Part shown: positions 24,427 to 35,170 of the stretch, in pieces
Layout of the letters: each line of letters starts with the position of its first letter
How positions within the stretch are numbered: the first letter of the stretch is position 1
Assembly (NCBI GenBank): GCA_016584305.1
Contig: JACEEZ010022692.1
Location: 280,001-344,000 of the forward strand
Direction: 5' to 3'
Source of the DNA: Chionoecetes opilio
Taxonomy: Eukaryota > Arthropoda > Malacostraca > Decapoda > Majidae
Length of the DNA stretch: 64,000 bases
Notes under the pieces: generated by a model
Seen by the model: only the letters and a program-made list of their open reading frames with translations
Told to the model about the DNA's origin: nothing
The model's database searches: none
Position numbers and translations under genes: made by a program

Positions 24427-24907
24427 TACCGTAGATAACAGTCAAGTCGCCACCTGCAGTGATGTCGCCAGTCGCCATATATTACGAATTATAGCATCAC
24501 TACTGATTTTTATGTGCCACTGAAGATGATAAACAGTAGTTTATATCATGACTGTATAATCTACCCTGTTTCAGCGTTGTTTTATGCTCTGTATTTGCAA
24601 GTATAGACGGTTTCAAATTTCGCTACGCATTTTTTTCTTCGGGCGACGACGACAGCGGTACGACACTCGGTAAATAAACACTAGATGGCGACTCTACTGT
24701 TGGTAGCCACTTTGTAGATATTTTTGTAATTTGTTCATTTATAGCCCTACTATGACACAGATGAAGACACAAAATGACACAGACTCTCCAGATAGCCCCT
24801 TCTAACTGTCCTGAAATCATGCATGTAGCAATGTAACTATTAACGCCACCACACGGCTGTAAACAGAAAAAAAAGTTGTCCTGGCGACTTGACTGTTATC
24901 TACGGTA
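24427..24907. mobile_element. MITE of the CCGTAGATAACAG family, copy A (481 bp)
   Basis: TIR CCGTAGATAACAGTCAAGTC at the left with its inverse at the right, flanked by TA. Copy B (47952-48432) has the same length in the opposite orientation; related copies lie at 52455-52714 and 52731-53396. No transposase. TA duplication fits Tc1/mariner-type mobilisation. Confidence 0.85.
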
Positions 24908-25324
24908 GTTTGTTTTCATGTTTGTTTAGAATAAGACAAACAAATGAATAATAATGAAGAAAAACAAAACCGATGAAACAGAAAACAGAAACACTAACGT
25001 TTAGAAAATATATTCAGTGTTTTTTTCACCAATGTTTTTTTTAGTGGAGGTTAAGTGGGTTGACCGTACTACAGTTACTAGACAGGAAGGGACTGTGTTA
25101 AGGATGCACCACTAAGTAAGGCATTGAACCTCTTCTCTCTTCATTACCTCTTGAAATATAAACCAAAGCAATACTCTTGTGTGTTTGTTTACCATTGACG
25201 ACTTTTAATCCAGAGAATCACGTACATACATCATGTTACATAGGTTTGTTAATGTTTACCTTGCCTTACGATTTTATACTACTACTTCTACTACTACTAC
25301 TATTACTTCTCCTACTACTACTAG

Positions 25325-25385
25325 GAACAGGAACTACCACGTGTAGATCTCACTGCCTCTTGTAGCTTCCTTATTTTCTTAAGTA
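25325..25385 (+). mobile_element. 3' end of a LINE (CR1-like tail)
   Basis: 'ggaactaccacgtgtagat' through 'cttgtagcttccttattttc' matches the 3' tail seen after the LINE coding remnant at 45775-45838, so this is a 5'-truncated copy. Confidence 0.6.
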
Positions 25386-25438
25386 CTACTATTTCTACTA
25401 CTACTACTACCTACATACACTACTTCCACTACTACAAA

Positions 25439-26094
25439 CAGTGGCGGCTCGTGATAAAATACAATGGAGGGACTGCAAACTTTACACAACAGTAGGATAT
25501 ACAAATTTACCTATCTCAGGTATGATTTGTAGTTGATGTTCACGGATTTCAGGGCATGGTAGTAGTGGTGGTGGTAGAAGGGATGGTGGGGGTGGTAGTG
25601 TTGGTGGTAGAGGGGATGGCTGAGGTGGTGATGGGAGAATTACAGTATTACGTACTTGAAAATCGGTACCGCTTGATTTCAGTCTTTTAATTTAATGTCA
25701 GCTGGGATAAGTTGATGTTTTGCAAATACTTCACTTGATTTTCCATCGTCAGAGGGTAATTAAAGAAAGCACGATTTAGCCACACCGTCTACACGCACTA
25801 GATACGAGAGGGACAAGACTCGGCTGCCTCGGCTGCAGCTCTTGGCGTTCACAAGGGGCGCGGCGGCAGCACAGACATGAAGCGTACAGCAAATATGAGA
25901 GTAACTTACATTAGGTCTGGTTTTAATGAAAATTCACTTAGTAACGTATTGAAAATAACCTATAATGACTTTTTATTATGATATATTTGTTAGTAGTGTA
26001 TCAATTCTGCTGTGTCTCTAAAGGCATCATACACCTGGCAGTGAGTGTCTGGGGGTGCTGCAACTCTACAGCCCTATGCCACGAGCCGCCACTG
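25439..26094. mobile_element. hAT-type MITE with perfect 8-bp target duplication
   Basis: TIRs CAGTGGCGGCTCGTG (left) and its exact inverse (right) bound 656 bp. The 8 bases ACTACAAA occur immediately before (25431-25438) and after (26095-26102). An 8-bp duplication with TIRs starting CAG is diagnostic of hAT-type transposition. It inserted into a CTA-rich tract, seen on both sides. No transposase ORF is seen inside. Confidence 0.88.
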
Positions 26095-26099
26095 ACTAC

Positions 26100-26265
26100 A
26101 AACTACTATTACTACCACTACTACTATTACTACTACACTACTATTACTACTCCACTACTACCACTATACTACTACTACTATTACTACTATTACTACTACT
26201 ACTACCTACATACACTACTTCCATTACTACAAACTACTACTACTACCACCACCACCACCACTAAA
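26100..26265. repeat. CTA/TACTAC-rich tract
   Basis: Degenerate CTA repeat continuing from 25270-25438 across the inserted hAT-type MITE. Confidence 0.85.
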
Positions 26266-26324
26266 CCCTGTCCCCAGTGTCACATAAAACCAAGATCTAT
26301 GTAAAATACTTTAATAGAACTGAA

Positions 26325-26501
26325 TGGATTGGCTTCTGTACAGGTTTATTAACTTAGTGCGATTTAACATAAACATTCATAACAATTGGGTGGCCACTGA
26401 TGCTGCTGTTTGGTGCCTCTATGGTCCGGCCCGGGCCATGGCGCTACGCTGGCCCTCTCTGCCACACCGCGGCCCTCAGCCACCTCTCTATGTGGCCATC
26501 T
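26325..26501 (-). CDS. CHCHD2: Candidate last exon and 3' UTR of CHCHD2/10
   Basis: The penultimate CHCHD2 exon ends in phase 1 with a GTGAGT donor, so a further exon is required. On the minus strand an acceptor TTGCAG at about 26502 is followed by AGATGGCCACATAG, which completes the split codon, adds three more codons and stops at 26488-26490. AATAAA (TTTATT on the plus strand, about 26344-26349) lies 140 bases further on. The fit of phase, stop and poly(A) signal is good but the coding part is tiny; another acceptor is possible. Confidence 0.35.
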
Positions 26502-26519
26502 CTGCAACCATGGGATTTC

Positions 26520-26780
26520 TTTAACACACACATATGCACACACACAGAAAGGGTTACATATATTCGTGATTTTAATGGACCCAATATATAAAAATAGGAT
26601 AATGTGGTTGATTTTGTGGTTAATTTAAATTGTATATACGTACAATTAGAGTAAACACACACACATACGCACACAAGGGGTTACATATAGTCATGACTTT
26701 AATGATGCAAGATATGAATATAGGATATGTGCTTGGTTTAAAATGTGTGTATACTATATTAGGTAAACACACACACATAC
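26520..26780. repeat. Two to three ~125-bp units with CACACA heads
   Basis: 'cacacacatacgcacacaag-gggttacatat' followed by 'gactttaatg' and 'atataggata' is repeated at about 26525, 26655 and, in part, 26765. Confidence 0.7.
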
Positions 26781-26829
26781 ATACCAAAAATATTCATTAT
26801 TAGCTGAGGTTTTGGGAGTATTAAAAAAA

Positions 26830-26830
<1 letters not shown>

Positions 26831-26892
<62 letters not shown>
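26831..26892. repeat. (GA)n microsatellite
   Basis: About 30 perfect GA units in the last CHCHD2 intron, CT-rich on the sense strand of that gene. Confidence 0.95.
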
Positions 26893-26896
<4 letters not shown>

Positions 26897-27092
26897 ACCA
26901 GTAGAGAGATGGAAGGGAATGGGATATTGGAGGATTTTGGTATTTTAGCTTTATTCTAAATTTGGGGATTTTAGTACTTTGGAGCTGTGTGTATGTATAT
27001 ATATATCTGTGTGTATGTATATATGTGGTGTGTGTGTGTGTGGTGTGTATGTATATGTATGTGTGTGTGTGTGTGTGTGTGTAGTGACTCAC

Positions 27093-27228
27093 GGGTCTGC
27101 TGGGAGCGACACTGCCTGAGCGCCTCGTTGAATCCCTCACACACGGTGACGTCGGACTGTGTTTGGGCGCACTGAATGAACTGTTTGATCTCCCAGGCAC
27201 ACGGCCCCTGAGGCTCCGACGGCCCTCC
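27093..27228 (-). CDS. CHCHD2: CHCHD2 exon 4: CHCH domain
   Basis: Acceptor TTGGCAG, donor ACCC|GTGAGTC. Encodes the entire twin CX9C domain, '[13 protein letters not shown]' to '[11 protein letters not shown]', with all four cysteines present. Ends in phase 1 after 'CRSQQT'. Confidence 0.95.
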
Positions 27229-27357
27229 CTGCCAAGACAGACATACATATATACGAGCTTGTTATTATTCTTGTGTGTTAAAGGGTGGGAGAGAGATAGA
27301 AGGGAAGTAGTAATAACAGGCCAACACACAGACGTATATACAAGCTTGTTAATATTG

Positions 27358-27403
<46 letters not shown>

Positions 27404-30400
27404 ACATACAACAATACATAGACTACATATAAGCCTGTCATTATTGAAAGAGAGAGAGAGAGAGAAGAGACCGCTAGAGGCACGACAGGAGCACGAAAGC
27501 TGCAACACACAGACAGTATCAGGAGATGTTATTGTTGTGAGAGAAGAAGAAGAGAGAGAGAGAGAGAGAGGAGAGAAGAGAGAAGAGAGAAGAAGAGAGA
27601 GAGAGAGAGAGAGAGAGAGTAATAACAGTAGTAAAAGGGTTATATGTAAGAGAGAGAGAGAGAGAGAGGAGAGAGGAGAAGAGGTAAGAGAAGAAGAGAG
27701 AGAGAGAGAGAGAGAGAGATAACAGTAGTAAAAGGGAATGTAGTAAGAGAGAAGAGAGAGAGAAGGAAGAGGAGAGGAGGAGAGAGAGAGGAGAGAAGAG
27801 AGAGAGAAGAGAGGAGAGAGAGAGAGAGAGGAGGAATGGAAGGAGTCATGGCAGTAGGTAGTGAAAGGATTAGAAGAGGAGGAGAAGAGGATGAAATATT
27901 AGGAAGATGAGGATATAAACAAGAGAAATATGATAGTAAAGCAAAATATAAGACACAAAATGAGAACAAGAACACAGAAATAAGAAAAAAAAATGCAAAA
28001 ATCAACGAAAAATCTAAAAAAACAGGAAAATAAGATAAAACAAAATAAGAAAAGAAAAAAAACACAAGGAAAATCGAAGTAAAAATAAGGGAAAAAAAAC
28101 GATATCAACGGAAAATAAGAAAATCAAGGCAAAAATTAATGGAGAAAAATTATATAAGGAGAAAACTAGGAAAATACAAGCAAGAATCTAGGAAAATAAC
28201 TATAAATAGGGAAAATAAGACAATCAAGGCAAAAACTAACGGGGAGAAATAATATAGAAAACAAGGAAAATATAAGACAAAATGAGACCAGGAACACAGC
28301 AATGAGGAAAATGCAAAAATCAATGAAAAATCTAAAAACTAGGGAAATAAGAACCTCAAGGTGACTTAGGAGAAGGAAGGCTTGGATAAACACTACGAAA
28401 ATAAGATAGGACGAAATAGGATACCAAAATACCCCAAAGGAAAATTGTGGTAAAAATAACGAAAAAAATATGTATCAACAGGGAAAATAATAAAATCAAG
28501 GCCAAAAAACAATGAAAACAAAGAAAATCAAGGCCAAAAACGATGAAAACAGTAAATCAAGGTAAAAAACGATGAAAACTAAGAAAATCAAGGCAAAAAA
28601 CAATGAAAACAAAGAAAATCAAGGCCAAAATCAATGAAAACAGAAAATCAATGAAAACAAAGAAAATCAAAGAAAACAAAGAAAATCAATGAAAACAAAG
28701 AAAATCAATGAAAACAAAGAAAATCAATGAAAACAAAGAATCTGAAAACAAAGAATCAATGAAAACAAAGAAAATCAATGAAAACAAAGAAAATCAATGA
28801 AAACAAAGAATCAATGAAAACAAAGAATCAATGAAAACAAAGAAAATCAATGAAAACAAAGAATCAATGAAAACAAAGAAAATCAATGAAAACAAAGAAA
28901 ATCAAGGCAAACAGTAAATCAAGGCCGAAAACAAAGTAAATCAAGGCAAAAATCAATGAAAAATCTAAAAAAAACATGGAAATAAGAACATAAAGGTGAC
29001 TTAGGAGAAGGAAGACTTGGATGAACACTAGGAAAATAAGATAGGACGAAATAGGATACCAAAAAAAAACCAAGGAATCTTCGAGGTAAATAAAACGAGA
29101 AAAAACTATATCAATGGAAAATAAGAAAATTAAGGCAGAAACTAACGGCAAAAAATAGTAATCTAAAGAGAAAACAAGGAAAATACAAGGAAAAATGTAC
29201 GAAAATAACAATGTAAATAGGGAACATTAAGAAAATCAAGGCAAAAAACAATGAAAACTTAGTAAATCAAGGCAAAAAACAAGGAAAATAACAATGTAAA
29301 TAGGGAACATTAAGAAAATCAAGGCAAAAAACAATGAAAACTTAGTAAATCAAGGCAAAAAACAATGAAAATAACAATATAAATAGGGAAAGTAAGAAAA
29401 TCAAGGCAAAAAACAATGAAAACTTAGTAAATCAAGGCAAAAAACAATGAAAATAACAATATAAATAGGGAAAGTAAGAAAATCAAGGCAAAAAACAATG
29501 AAAACAAAGGCAAAAATCAATGAAAAATTAATAAGTAAAAAACCAAGGATCATGATGGCACAATTCAACATAAAAACAATGACAACGGACAATACTAATA
29601 GAAGGTCAATACAAGCCCTGGTCTGACCTGCTGGTACTGTCCCTGTGGCGGGTATCCCTGGTACTGTGGGTACTGTCCCTGCTGGGGGGCAGCCTGGGGG
29701 GCGGGGGCGGCCTGCTGGGGCTGATCAGAGCTGCTGCTGCCGCCGCTGGTCATGGCGTGACCCACCACGTGACCCTGGAGGGGGGGGGGGAATTAGAAAC
29801 TCAAGATATACATATAATAATCCCTCTTAGAATATGTATAATATAAGGACGTTAAAAACAGGTACAATATGTATGTAGAATAATATTTTTTGAAGTCACC
29901 CAATTTTCTACGTAAATTAAAATATAATCATAAATACCCTTAGTAACTGTAAATATAATCATAAATACCCTTAGTAACTGTAAATATAATCATAAATACC
30001 CTTAGTAACTGTAAATATAATCATAAATACCCTTAGTAACTGTAAATATAATCATAAATACCCTTAGTAACTGAAAATATAGTCATAAATACCCTTAGTA
30101 ACTGTAAATATAATCATAAATACCCTTAGTAACTGTAAATATAATCATAAATACCCTTAGTAACTGTAAATATAATCATAAATACCCTTAGTAACTGAAA
30201 ATATAGTCATAAATACCCTTAGTAACTGTAAATATAGTCATAAATACCCTTAGTAACTGTAAATATAGTCATAAATACCCTTAGTAACTGTAAATATAAT
30301 CATAAATACCCTTAGTAACTGTAAATATAATCATAAATACCCTTAGTAACTGTAAATATAATCATAAATACCCTTAGTAACTGTAAATATAATCATAAAT

Positions 30401-33400
30401 ACCCTTAGTAACTGTAAATATAGTCATAAATACCCTTAGTAACTGTAAATATAATCATAAATACCCTTAGTAACTGTAAATATATCATAAATACCCTTAG
30501 TAACTGTAAATATAATCATAAATACCCTTAGTAACTAATATAGTCAAATACCTTAAACGTATATAATCATAAATACCCTTAGTAACTGTAAATATAATCA
30601 TAAATACCCTTAGTAACTGAAAATCACATTAAAAACAAGCTACATCACGTACATATAATAAACTCTTAACGCCCCAATTTTTTTTTTAACCCAAAACCAA
30701 AATATCGGGAAAAAATAATCCCAAGAAATGACAAAAAAACGAACCCCCCCCCAACACAATACCCCCTCCACACGCACCACACACACACACACTCACCACG
30801 GCAGATCCCACGGCCACGCCTCCCGCCGTGGCCGCCATCTGGGCAAAGAGTCCCGGCGCTTTGGGGGCCGCCGCTGCTGCTGCAGGGGGCGGGGCGGCGG
30901 CGGGCGGGGGATGGGCGGGGGCAGCGTAGCGGGGGGGCGGGGGTGGGGGGGCTGCTCGTCTGTGAGGGGGAAAAAACATAAGAACCTATGAGGCGTTTAG
31001 AGTCATAAGGGCCAGCCCGCCAAATCAGTTTTGAGATAATTGCGTTTTAAGTTGGGGGTGTAATTACTATAAAAAAAACATTATAAAAAACCAATGTATT
31101 ACACACCAAGATGATTGTCCAGCCTTGCCTAACACATACCACAAATAAAGAAAAAGGTTTTTTAATAAGTTTTTTTTTTTATTGAGTACTACTATCCTAG
31201 GGTCCATTGTACATGTACATAATGTCATTATTTTAGGGAGATAACAACACAGTCAGAGGAAAGGCAAGGTAATCAAACAAGGACCACTGGTAATATTTTT
31301 CACCTTGGATGACAATTACTATTTTTTTCTGTATTTTGTTTTGTTGGAATTTATATTTTTTTCTGATTTTGGACTTATTTATGACTATAGCACTGAGGAT
31401 TATTATAGATTATCTTGATAACAAAGAGAACCCTCATCAAGCTTGATGGTGGTTTAATGTTTGAAGGGGTTGAGAGCAGTGGGGGGTGGGTTTGGGGTTA
31501 AAAGTCAAGGAAGTCGTCGTCCAGATCCTCCTCTGCAGGCCGGGGCACGACCCCCATCTCAACTTCCTGGTCCTTGATAAGGTCCTCAAAGAACTTTGTG
31601 TAGACAGGATCATCTTTAATAACATACTGCATGAGGTCCTGGACATCCTTAAGTTTCTCAGGTGACAGTTTCACTGGTGAAGGGTATTTTATCTGAAGCT
31701 GGGAACGCGGGAAAGACTGGACACACGTGAGGTGCTGCATGGCCTTGGGTGGGGCGCTGTGATTGGCTGGGTGATGGGCGTGTGGGTATCCCGCGGTCTC
31801 ATTGGACGACACGGTCGCCCTTCTCTCTCTCAGAACCACGACAATGCATCAGAAAATCTGGCTATAAATAGTGACTTTAGCCTCTCGGTGGTGGGGTTAG
31901 ATGATCAGATATTACTTTGACTCCTATCCCAGGACATGGAGAAGGGTTTCGCATATACAGGTTGAAGTTCCCAAACTCGGCATCCCAAGACTCGGCAACA
32001 CCCAAAACTCGGCTATGGTTCCGGATTTTCCAAAACACGGCAGAACACCCAAAACCCGGCGCGTAGTTGCCGGGTCGGCCGCTGGGTGCCACCACACTAG
32101 GCCGCTTGGTTTCTCCCGCCGATTTGTTTGTTGTTATTGTTCAGTGGTGCTGTGACTGTAGAGTTGTGTACACTGTTATTTTGTGTACTCCTACAGGTTT
32201 GTTATTGGTATTATGGCTCCCAAACCATTTTTTTCCCCTTAATATATCTACGTTCTAAAAGTTGGAATATTCCATTACTCGGCTCGGCGCTGGTCCCGAG
32301 GTTGCCGAGTTTGGGAACTTCAACCTGTAGTGGCCTGTTGAAACCTGAAAATGGCCAAAATGGCGGGCTGGCCCTTATGACTATACGCCTCATTAGGGTG
32401 TGATGTATAATAATGTTATATTAACCCCTTCACGCCCAGATCATTCCTTTGCTATACAAAAATTGTCTGTTGTTAGCCATAAAATTACAAAAAGTAACTG
32501 AATACTATACCAAATGAGTTAGTGGACAAGGATACTAAACAGGTCATAGCTATAAAATATTGCTTATAGTCACTAAAAATCGTCTAATGGTAACCAAATT
32601 ACAATGGAAATTTCGTTATGGGCCTCAAGGGGTTAATGGGTGAAAATGTAGGTTGTACAGGCTAATAGTACAGGCTAGGCATTGTAGGACACACCCCTAG
32701 CGTCTGGCCTAGTACACCCCTTGGTAGCGCAGTCCATAATGACGGCGGGTCACGCCAAGAAGTCTTACGGCGGATTGGCATAGCCCACGGTGTTATGGAC
32801 TCGCTCAGCAGGAGTATTTGGCGTTGTCGGTTCCTGTGCAGGAGGACAAAGATCCGGCTCTTCAAGTGGCTTGTGATCCCTGTCTTGCTCTATGGTTGTG
32901 AGACATGGACACTAAATAGTGACTTGAAGAGACGAATCAATGCCTTTGGTAATAAGTGTCTTCGCAGAATCATGGGGTATCGCTGGGATGATTACGTGTC
33001 AAATCAGCGATTGCACCGTGAGACTGAATCGAGGCCTATTACCTGCATAGTCCATCAGCGCCAACTTCGGTTATATGGGCATGTGGCACGCTACCCTGAA
33101 ACCGATCCTTCCCATCGGGTTGTATCTGTAAAGGCCCCCATCCACGGTGCGATCTGGTCGTACGACCATCGGACAGATCTGGTTGGATCCAACCAGATTG
33201 GATCGTGAGTGGGGTGATTTTGGTCTGTCCGACCGACTGACAGCTGGTCGGATGCGACCAAGCAGTGTTTGGTTTTTAGATCCGACAGATCATCCGGTTC
33301 AGACCGGATCGCACCGTGAGTGTGCTGATCGTGAGGCCAACCGTCAGTTTCGCCACTGACAGCGTCGCGAGAGGATTACCAAGATGAATTGTTTCTTTGA

Positions 33401-34587
33401 TGACAAGCACTTTTGGACAGAATTCATCCAATTATATAGAAATTGAATGTTTGTGGGAAATAAAAAGCAAAAAGTCAATGGATAAATATAAGAAAAATGC
33501 AGCTTATGAAGTATTGGTAGAGAAACTCGAAGAGCGACAGTGAGCGACAGTGAGGCTAATGTTGAAACAGTAAAAAAAAAAAAAAAATATGAGAAGTGTG
33601 TTCCGGAAATATATTAAGAAAATAATTGCCTCTATGAAATTTGGTGCGAGCGCGGATGATGTTTACGCTCCTCAGTTGTGGTATCAGATTCCATCAAAAG
33701 TAATTCGATCCTCGTTGCATAGACCCATCATGGGAACCGCTCTCCACCGTTTCTATCACCAACTGAATTGATCCTGAGGTGCGGTCGGATCGTTAGTGGG
33801 TGGTAGGATATCCATCGGATCAGGTCTGTCGGATCAGATCGTATGACCAATCGTACCGTGGATGGGGGCCTTAAGAGACAATCCGGCGTGGAGGAGGCCA
33901 AGGGGGCGCCCACAAGGCTCGTGGCTGGGGCAAGTTGATGTTTCTTGTCGAGAGCTGCTTGGTATGGGAAGGGAGCCTGCATGGGAACTCGCGTGTGGTG
34001 ACCCCCGGGAGTGGCGTCGTAGGGTGGGCGAGGCGACGCGCCCCCCGGCGTATGCCCCCAAGGATTTAGGACAGGGTGTGATATTGTATACAGAGTGGAT
34101 GTACAGTTTAAGGGAAGGCTGTAGCCTATACAGGGTATGAACAGGCGGTAAAACTGCAGTTTTGTACAATACTCCCTATTGACCAATACCCTCCTGACAT
34201 AACTGGGGGAGCTCCCCAGACCCCCCCCCCCCCCCTTTAGCTAACTAACCTAGCCTGGGCACTGATTACGTAACATAACCTCGCTGCGGGGGTGTCGCCC
34301 CCCCAGACCCTTCTTGTGTTATTTTTAATTTCCTGTGGCTGATGCAAATGCAGTTGTGAGTTGGAAATACTGCAAATGTCAGATCTACAAGTTGAGGATG
34401 GTTATAACTGCCTGCCTTGTAATGCATGAACACTGCTGGTGAACCCAACAGGCTAATGACCCAGGGTCAAGGCAGTGCAGGGTGTACGTGGGTCATTACA
34501 GCATAACTTAATACAAGAGGCTGGCCACTAGGCACTAGGGACTCACGGCGGGGGACGTCTGGGAGCTGCGGCGCCGCGACGAGGCAT
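27093..34587 (-). CDS. CHCHD2: CHCHD2/CHCHD10 twin-CX9C protein (whole gene)
   Basis: A small intermembrane-space protein imported by the MIA40 pathway; family members act in MICOS/cristae organisation, respiratory-chain regulation and stress signalling. Coding exons on the minus strand: 34587-34547, 30959-30797, 29774-29628, 27228-27093, with phases 2, 0, 0, 1 in agreement and GT-AG ends. The protein starts [14 protein letters not shown], is Pro/Ala-rich, then has the conserved hydrophobic segment '[19 protein letters not shown]' and 'GHVVGHAMT'. A Gln/Tyr/Pro-rich linker follows, then the CHCH domain with two CX9C motifs: [11 protein letters not shown] and [11 protein letters not shown]. 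About 162 codons before the last, uncertain exon, against about 150 in human. Arthropods usually have one ancestral CHCHD2/10 gene, so the symbol covers both. It is head to head with INTS10. Confidence 0.93.
27360..27862. repeat. GA-rich microsatellite cluster
   Basis: Several (GA)n blocks with GAAGA and GGA variants, separated by short repeated linkers ('taacagtagtaaaaggg' occurs near 27623 and 27720). ORFs of the E-R-E-R type are artefacts. Confidence 0.9.
27900..29580. repeat. A-rich degenerate minisatellite (GAAAATCAAGGCAAAAA)
   Basis: 'gaaaatcaaggcaaaaaaca-atgaaaacaaag' words repeat dozens of times, most regular at 28480-28920 and 29220-29510. Longer units (e.g. 'ataagataggacgaaatag') recur at 28400 and 29035. 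It fills CHCHD2 intron 3. The opposite-strand hydrophobic ORFs are repeat artefacts. Confidence 0.85.
29628..29774 (-). CDS. CHCHD2: CHCHD2 exon 3: linker
   Basis: Acceptor CCTCCAG, donor CAG|GTCAGA; 147 nt, phase 0 on both sides. Encodes '[18 protein letters not shown]' and a Gln/Pro/Tyr-rich stretch ending 'YPPQGQYQQ', the variable linker before the CHCH domain. Confidence 0.9.
29905..30622. repeat. 31-bp minisatellite, about 22 copies
   Basis: The unit is 'aaatataatcataaataccc-ttagtaactgt', with an AATATAGTC variant in a minority of copies and a deletion-bearing stretch near 30530. Located in CHCHD2 intron 2. Confidence 0.95.
30797..30959 (-). CDS. CHCHD2: CHCHD2 exon 2: conserved hydrophobic segment
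   Basis: Acceptor CCTCACAG, donor GTG|GTGAGT. Encodes the Pro/Ala tract and '[20 protein letters not shown]', the segment most conserved between CHCHD2 and CHCHD10. The exon is very GC-rich. Confidence 0.92.
31501..31839 (-). CDS. Unrecognised ORF inside the 1.4-kb TIR element
   Basis: 113 codons at most, probably the 3' exon of a longer gene because the first 30-40 residues look non-conserved. The body reads '[19 protein letters not shown]' and '[12 protein letters not shown]', and ends in an acidic tail DDDFLDF and stop. The composition is protein-like, not repeat-like. The 'K-L-D-(x)n-Y-F' spacing recalls C-terminal segments of transposon-encoded proteins in arthropods, but I cannot name the family. 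Its position between TIRs suggests a transposon protein remnant; a host gene is the alternative. Confidence 0.5.
31958..32327. mobile_element. Tigger/pogo-like MITE (CAGGTTGAAGTTCCC)
   Basis: TIR CAGGTTGAAGTTCCCAAACT on the left, exact inverse on the right, TA on both sides, 370 bp. Internal words 'actcggc' and 'cccggc' occur but no ORF. It is nested in the 30989-32392 element. Confidence 0.85.
32421..32636. mobile_element. piggyBac-type MITE (TTAA family), copy 1
   Basis: TTAA at both ends; TIRs CCCCTTCACGCCCAGA and TGGGCCTCAAGGGG (imperfect inverse). TTAA target duplication is diagnostic of piggyBac-type transposition. Five more copies lie at 43644, 43871, 45477, about 45880 and 53750. Confidence 0.88.
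32795..34140 (+). pseudogene. LINE reverse transcriptase C-terminus, interrupted
   Basis: 32795-33132 encodes the C-terminal part of a non-LTR retrotransposon ORF2: '[19 protein letters not shown]' followed by CETWTL, then '[19 protein letters not shown]' and '[17 protein letters not shown]'. The rest ('[18 protein letters not shown]' to '[13 protein letters not shown]') continues at 33871. The gap is filled by a separate TIR element at 33134-33868. Removing that element together with one TAA makes the frame continuous. This is an old 5'-truncated LINE. Confidence 0.88.
33134..33868. mobile_element. PIF/Harbinger-like element with a MADF-domain remnant
   Basis: TIRs AGGCCCCCATCCACGGT and the exact inverse bound 735 bp, with TAA repeated on both sides; 3-bp TWA target duplications are typical of PIF/Harbinger. 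Inside on the plus strand, in broken frames, 33410-33700 encodes pieces like '[11 protein letters not shown]', 'CLWEIKSK', '[13 protein letters not shown]' and '[10 protein letters not shown]', which follow the layout of a MADF (Myb/SANT-like) DNA-binding domain. Harbinger elements carry such a second gene. Several frame breaks make it a pseudogene. Confidence 0.8.
34150..34540. other. CHCHD2 intron 1, gene-proximal part
   Basis: A poly-C run at about 34223-34237 and unique sequence. No further exon or repeat is recognised. Confidence 0.5.
34547..34587 (-). CDS. CHCHD2: CHCHD2 exon 1: start codon
   Basis: ATG at 34585-34587 on the minus strand, 41 coding bases ([13 protein letters not shown] plus two bases) and donor GTGAGT. 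Phase 2 exactly matches exon 2. The basic, Arg-rich start matches the MPR.. beginning of CHCHD2 proteins and is compatible with mitochondrial targeting. The 5' UTR probably extends to about 34690. Confidence 0.88.
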
Positions 34588-34689
34588 CCTGCTGTATCTC
34601 CTGTATTCTCTGCTTCCCCTCTTCCCTCAGACCTTGCTGTTCCCCTCACTCCTCCTCCGTGGTGTCACAGAGCAGCTGGCGACAAGGGG

Positions 34690-35170
34690 AAGCCAAGGAG
34701 TGCGTTGTGGAAGGGAGGAAAGGTGGAAATAACGGAGGCAATACTGAGGTAAACACCCGGTGGCCGAACACGAACAGCTGATAACAATGATGGCGCAGGG
34801 TAGGTGTAGAAATGAATAGCTAATAAAGGTTTAACTGTAGTATAGGTTAGGCTCTATAATGTATCTTTTCCTATATGATATTACGCGTGTTTCGTAATGA
34901 GTGAGTCCAAATTATCCCCATAGACGGTATATGGGGCCTATTATATAAGTACTTGGATGCTGTTTTGTAATAGTATCGCAAGAAAAGTGTTATATATTTT
35001 TTCACATCTTCTTAGCTAATAATAATGAATAAATTGTGACATTTAGAAAATATATGATGCAATGTTTGTTTATGTGGACATTTTGGAGCGGTGGTTTGTT
35101 GACATCGAGGCCGTGGTGGTGGTGGTGGTGGCTTATCTTCTTGTGTTGACGTTATTTATGGTGATTTACA
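34690..35170. promoter_or_regulatory. Candidate bidirectional CHCHD2/INTS10 promoter
   Basis: The CHCHD2 5' UTR reads leftward from here and the INTS10 candidate first exon reads rightward, leaving about 480 bases between them. The interval is free of the tandem repeats that fill almost all other intergenic and intronic DNA in the window. No TATA box is obvious. Promoter function is inferred from position only. Confidence 0.45.

Larger units (their letters stand above)
30989..32392. mobile_element. 1.4-kb TIR transposon with an unrecognised ORF
   Basis: TIRs of about 35 bp: TGAGGCGTTTAGAGTCATAA then GGGCCAGCCCGCC on the left, and the inverse (GGCGGGCTGGCCCTTATGAC..ACGCCTCA) on the right, with one indel. 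The flanks CTA and TTA could be an imperfect 3-bp target duplication. It sits in CHCHD2 intron 1, carries an ORF on the minus strand (31501-31839) and is itself interrupted by the Tigger-like element at 31958-32327. Confidence 0.75.

Noticed and set aside
26754..27419. 221-codon minus-strand ORF around the CHCH exon
   Set aside because: It reads in a frame other than that of the CX9C motifs through GA and CA microsatellites; the CHCHD2 exon is bounded by its own acceptor and donor.
27640..29600. Hydrophobic Phe/Leu/Ser-rich minus-strand ORFs that look like membrane proteins
   Set aside because: They are complements of the A-rich minisatellite (GAAAATCAAGG..). Composition alone explains the hydrophobicity.
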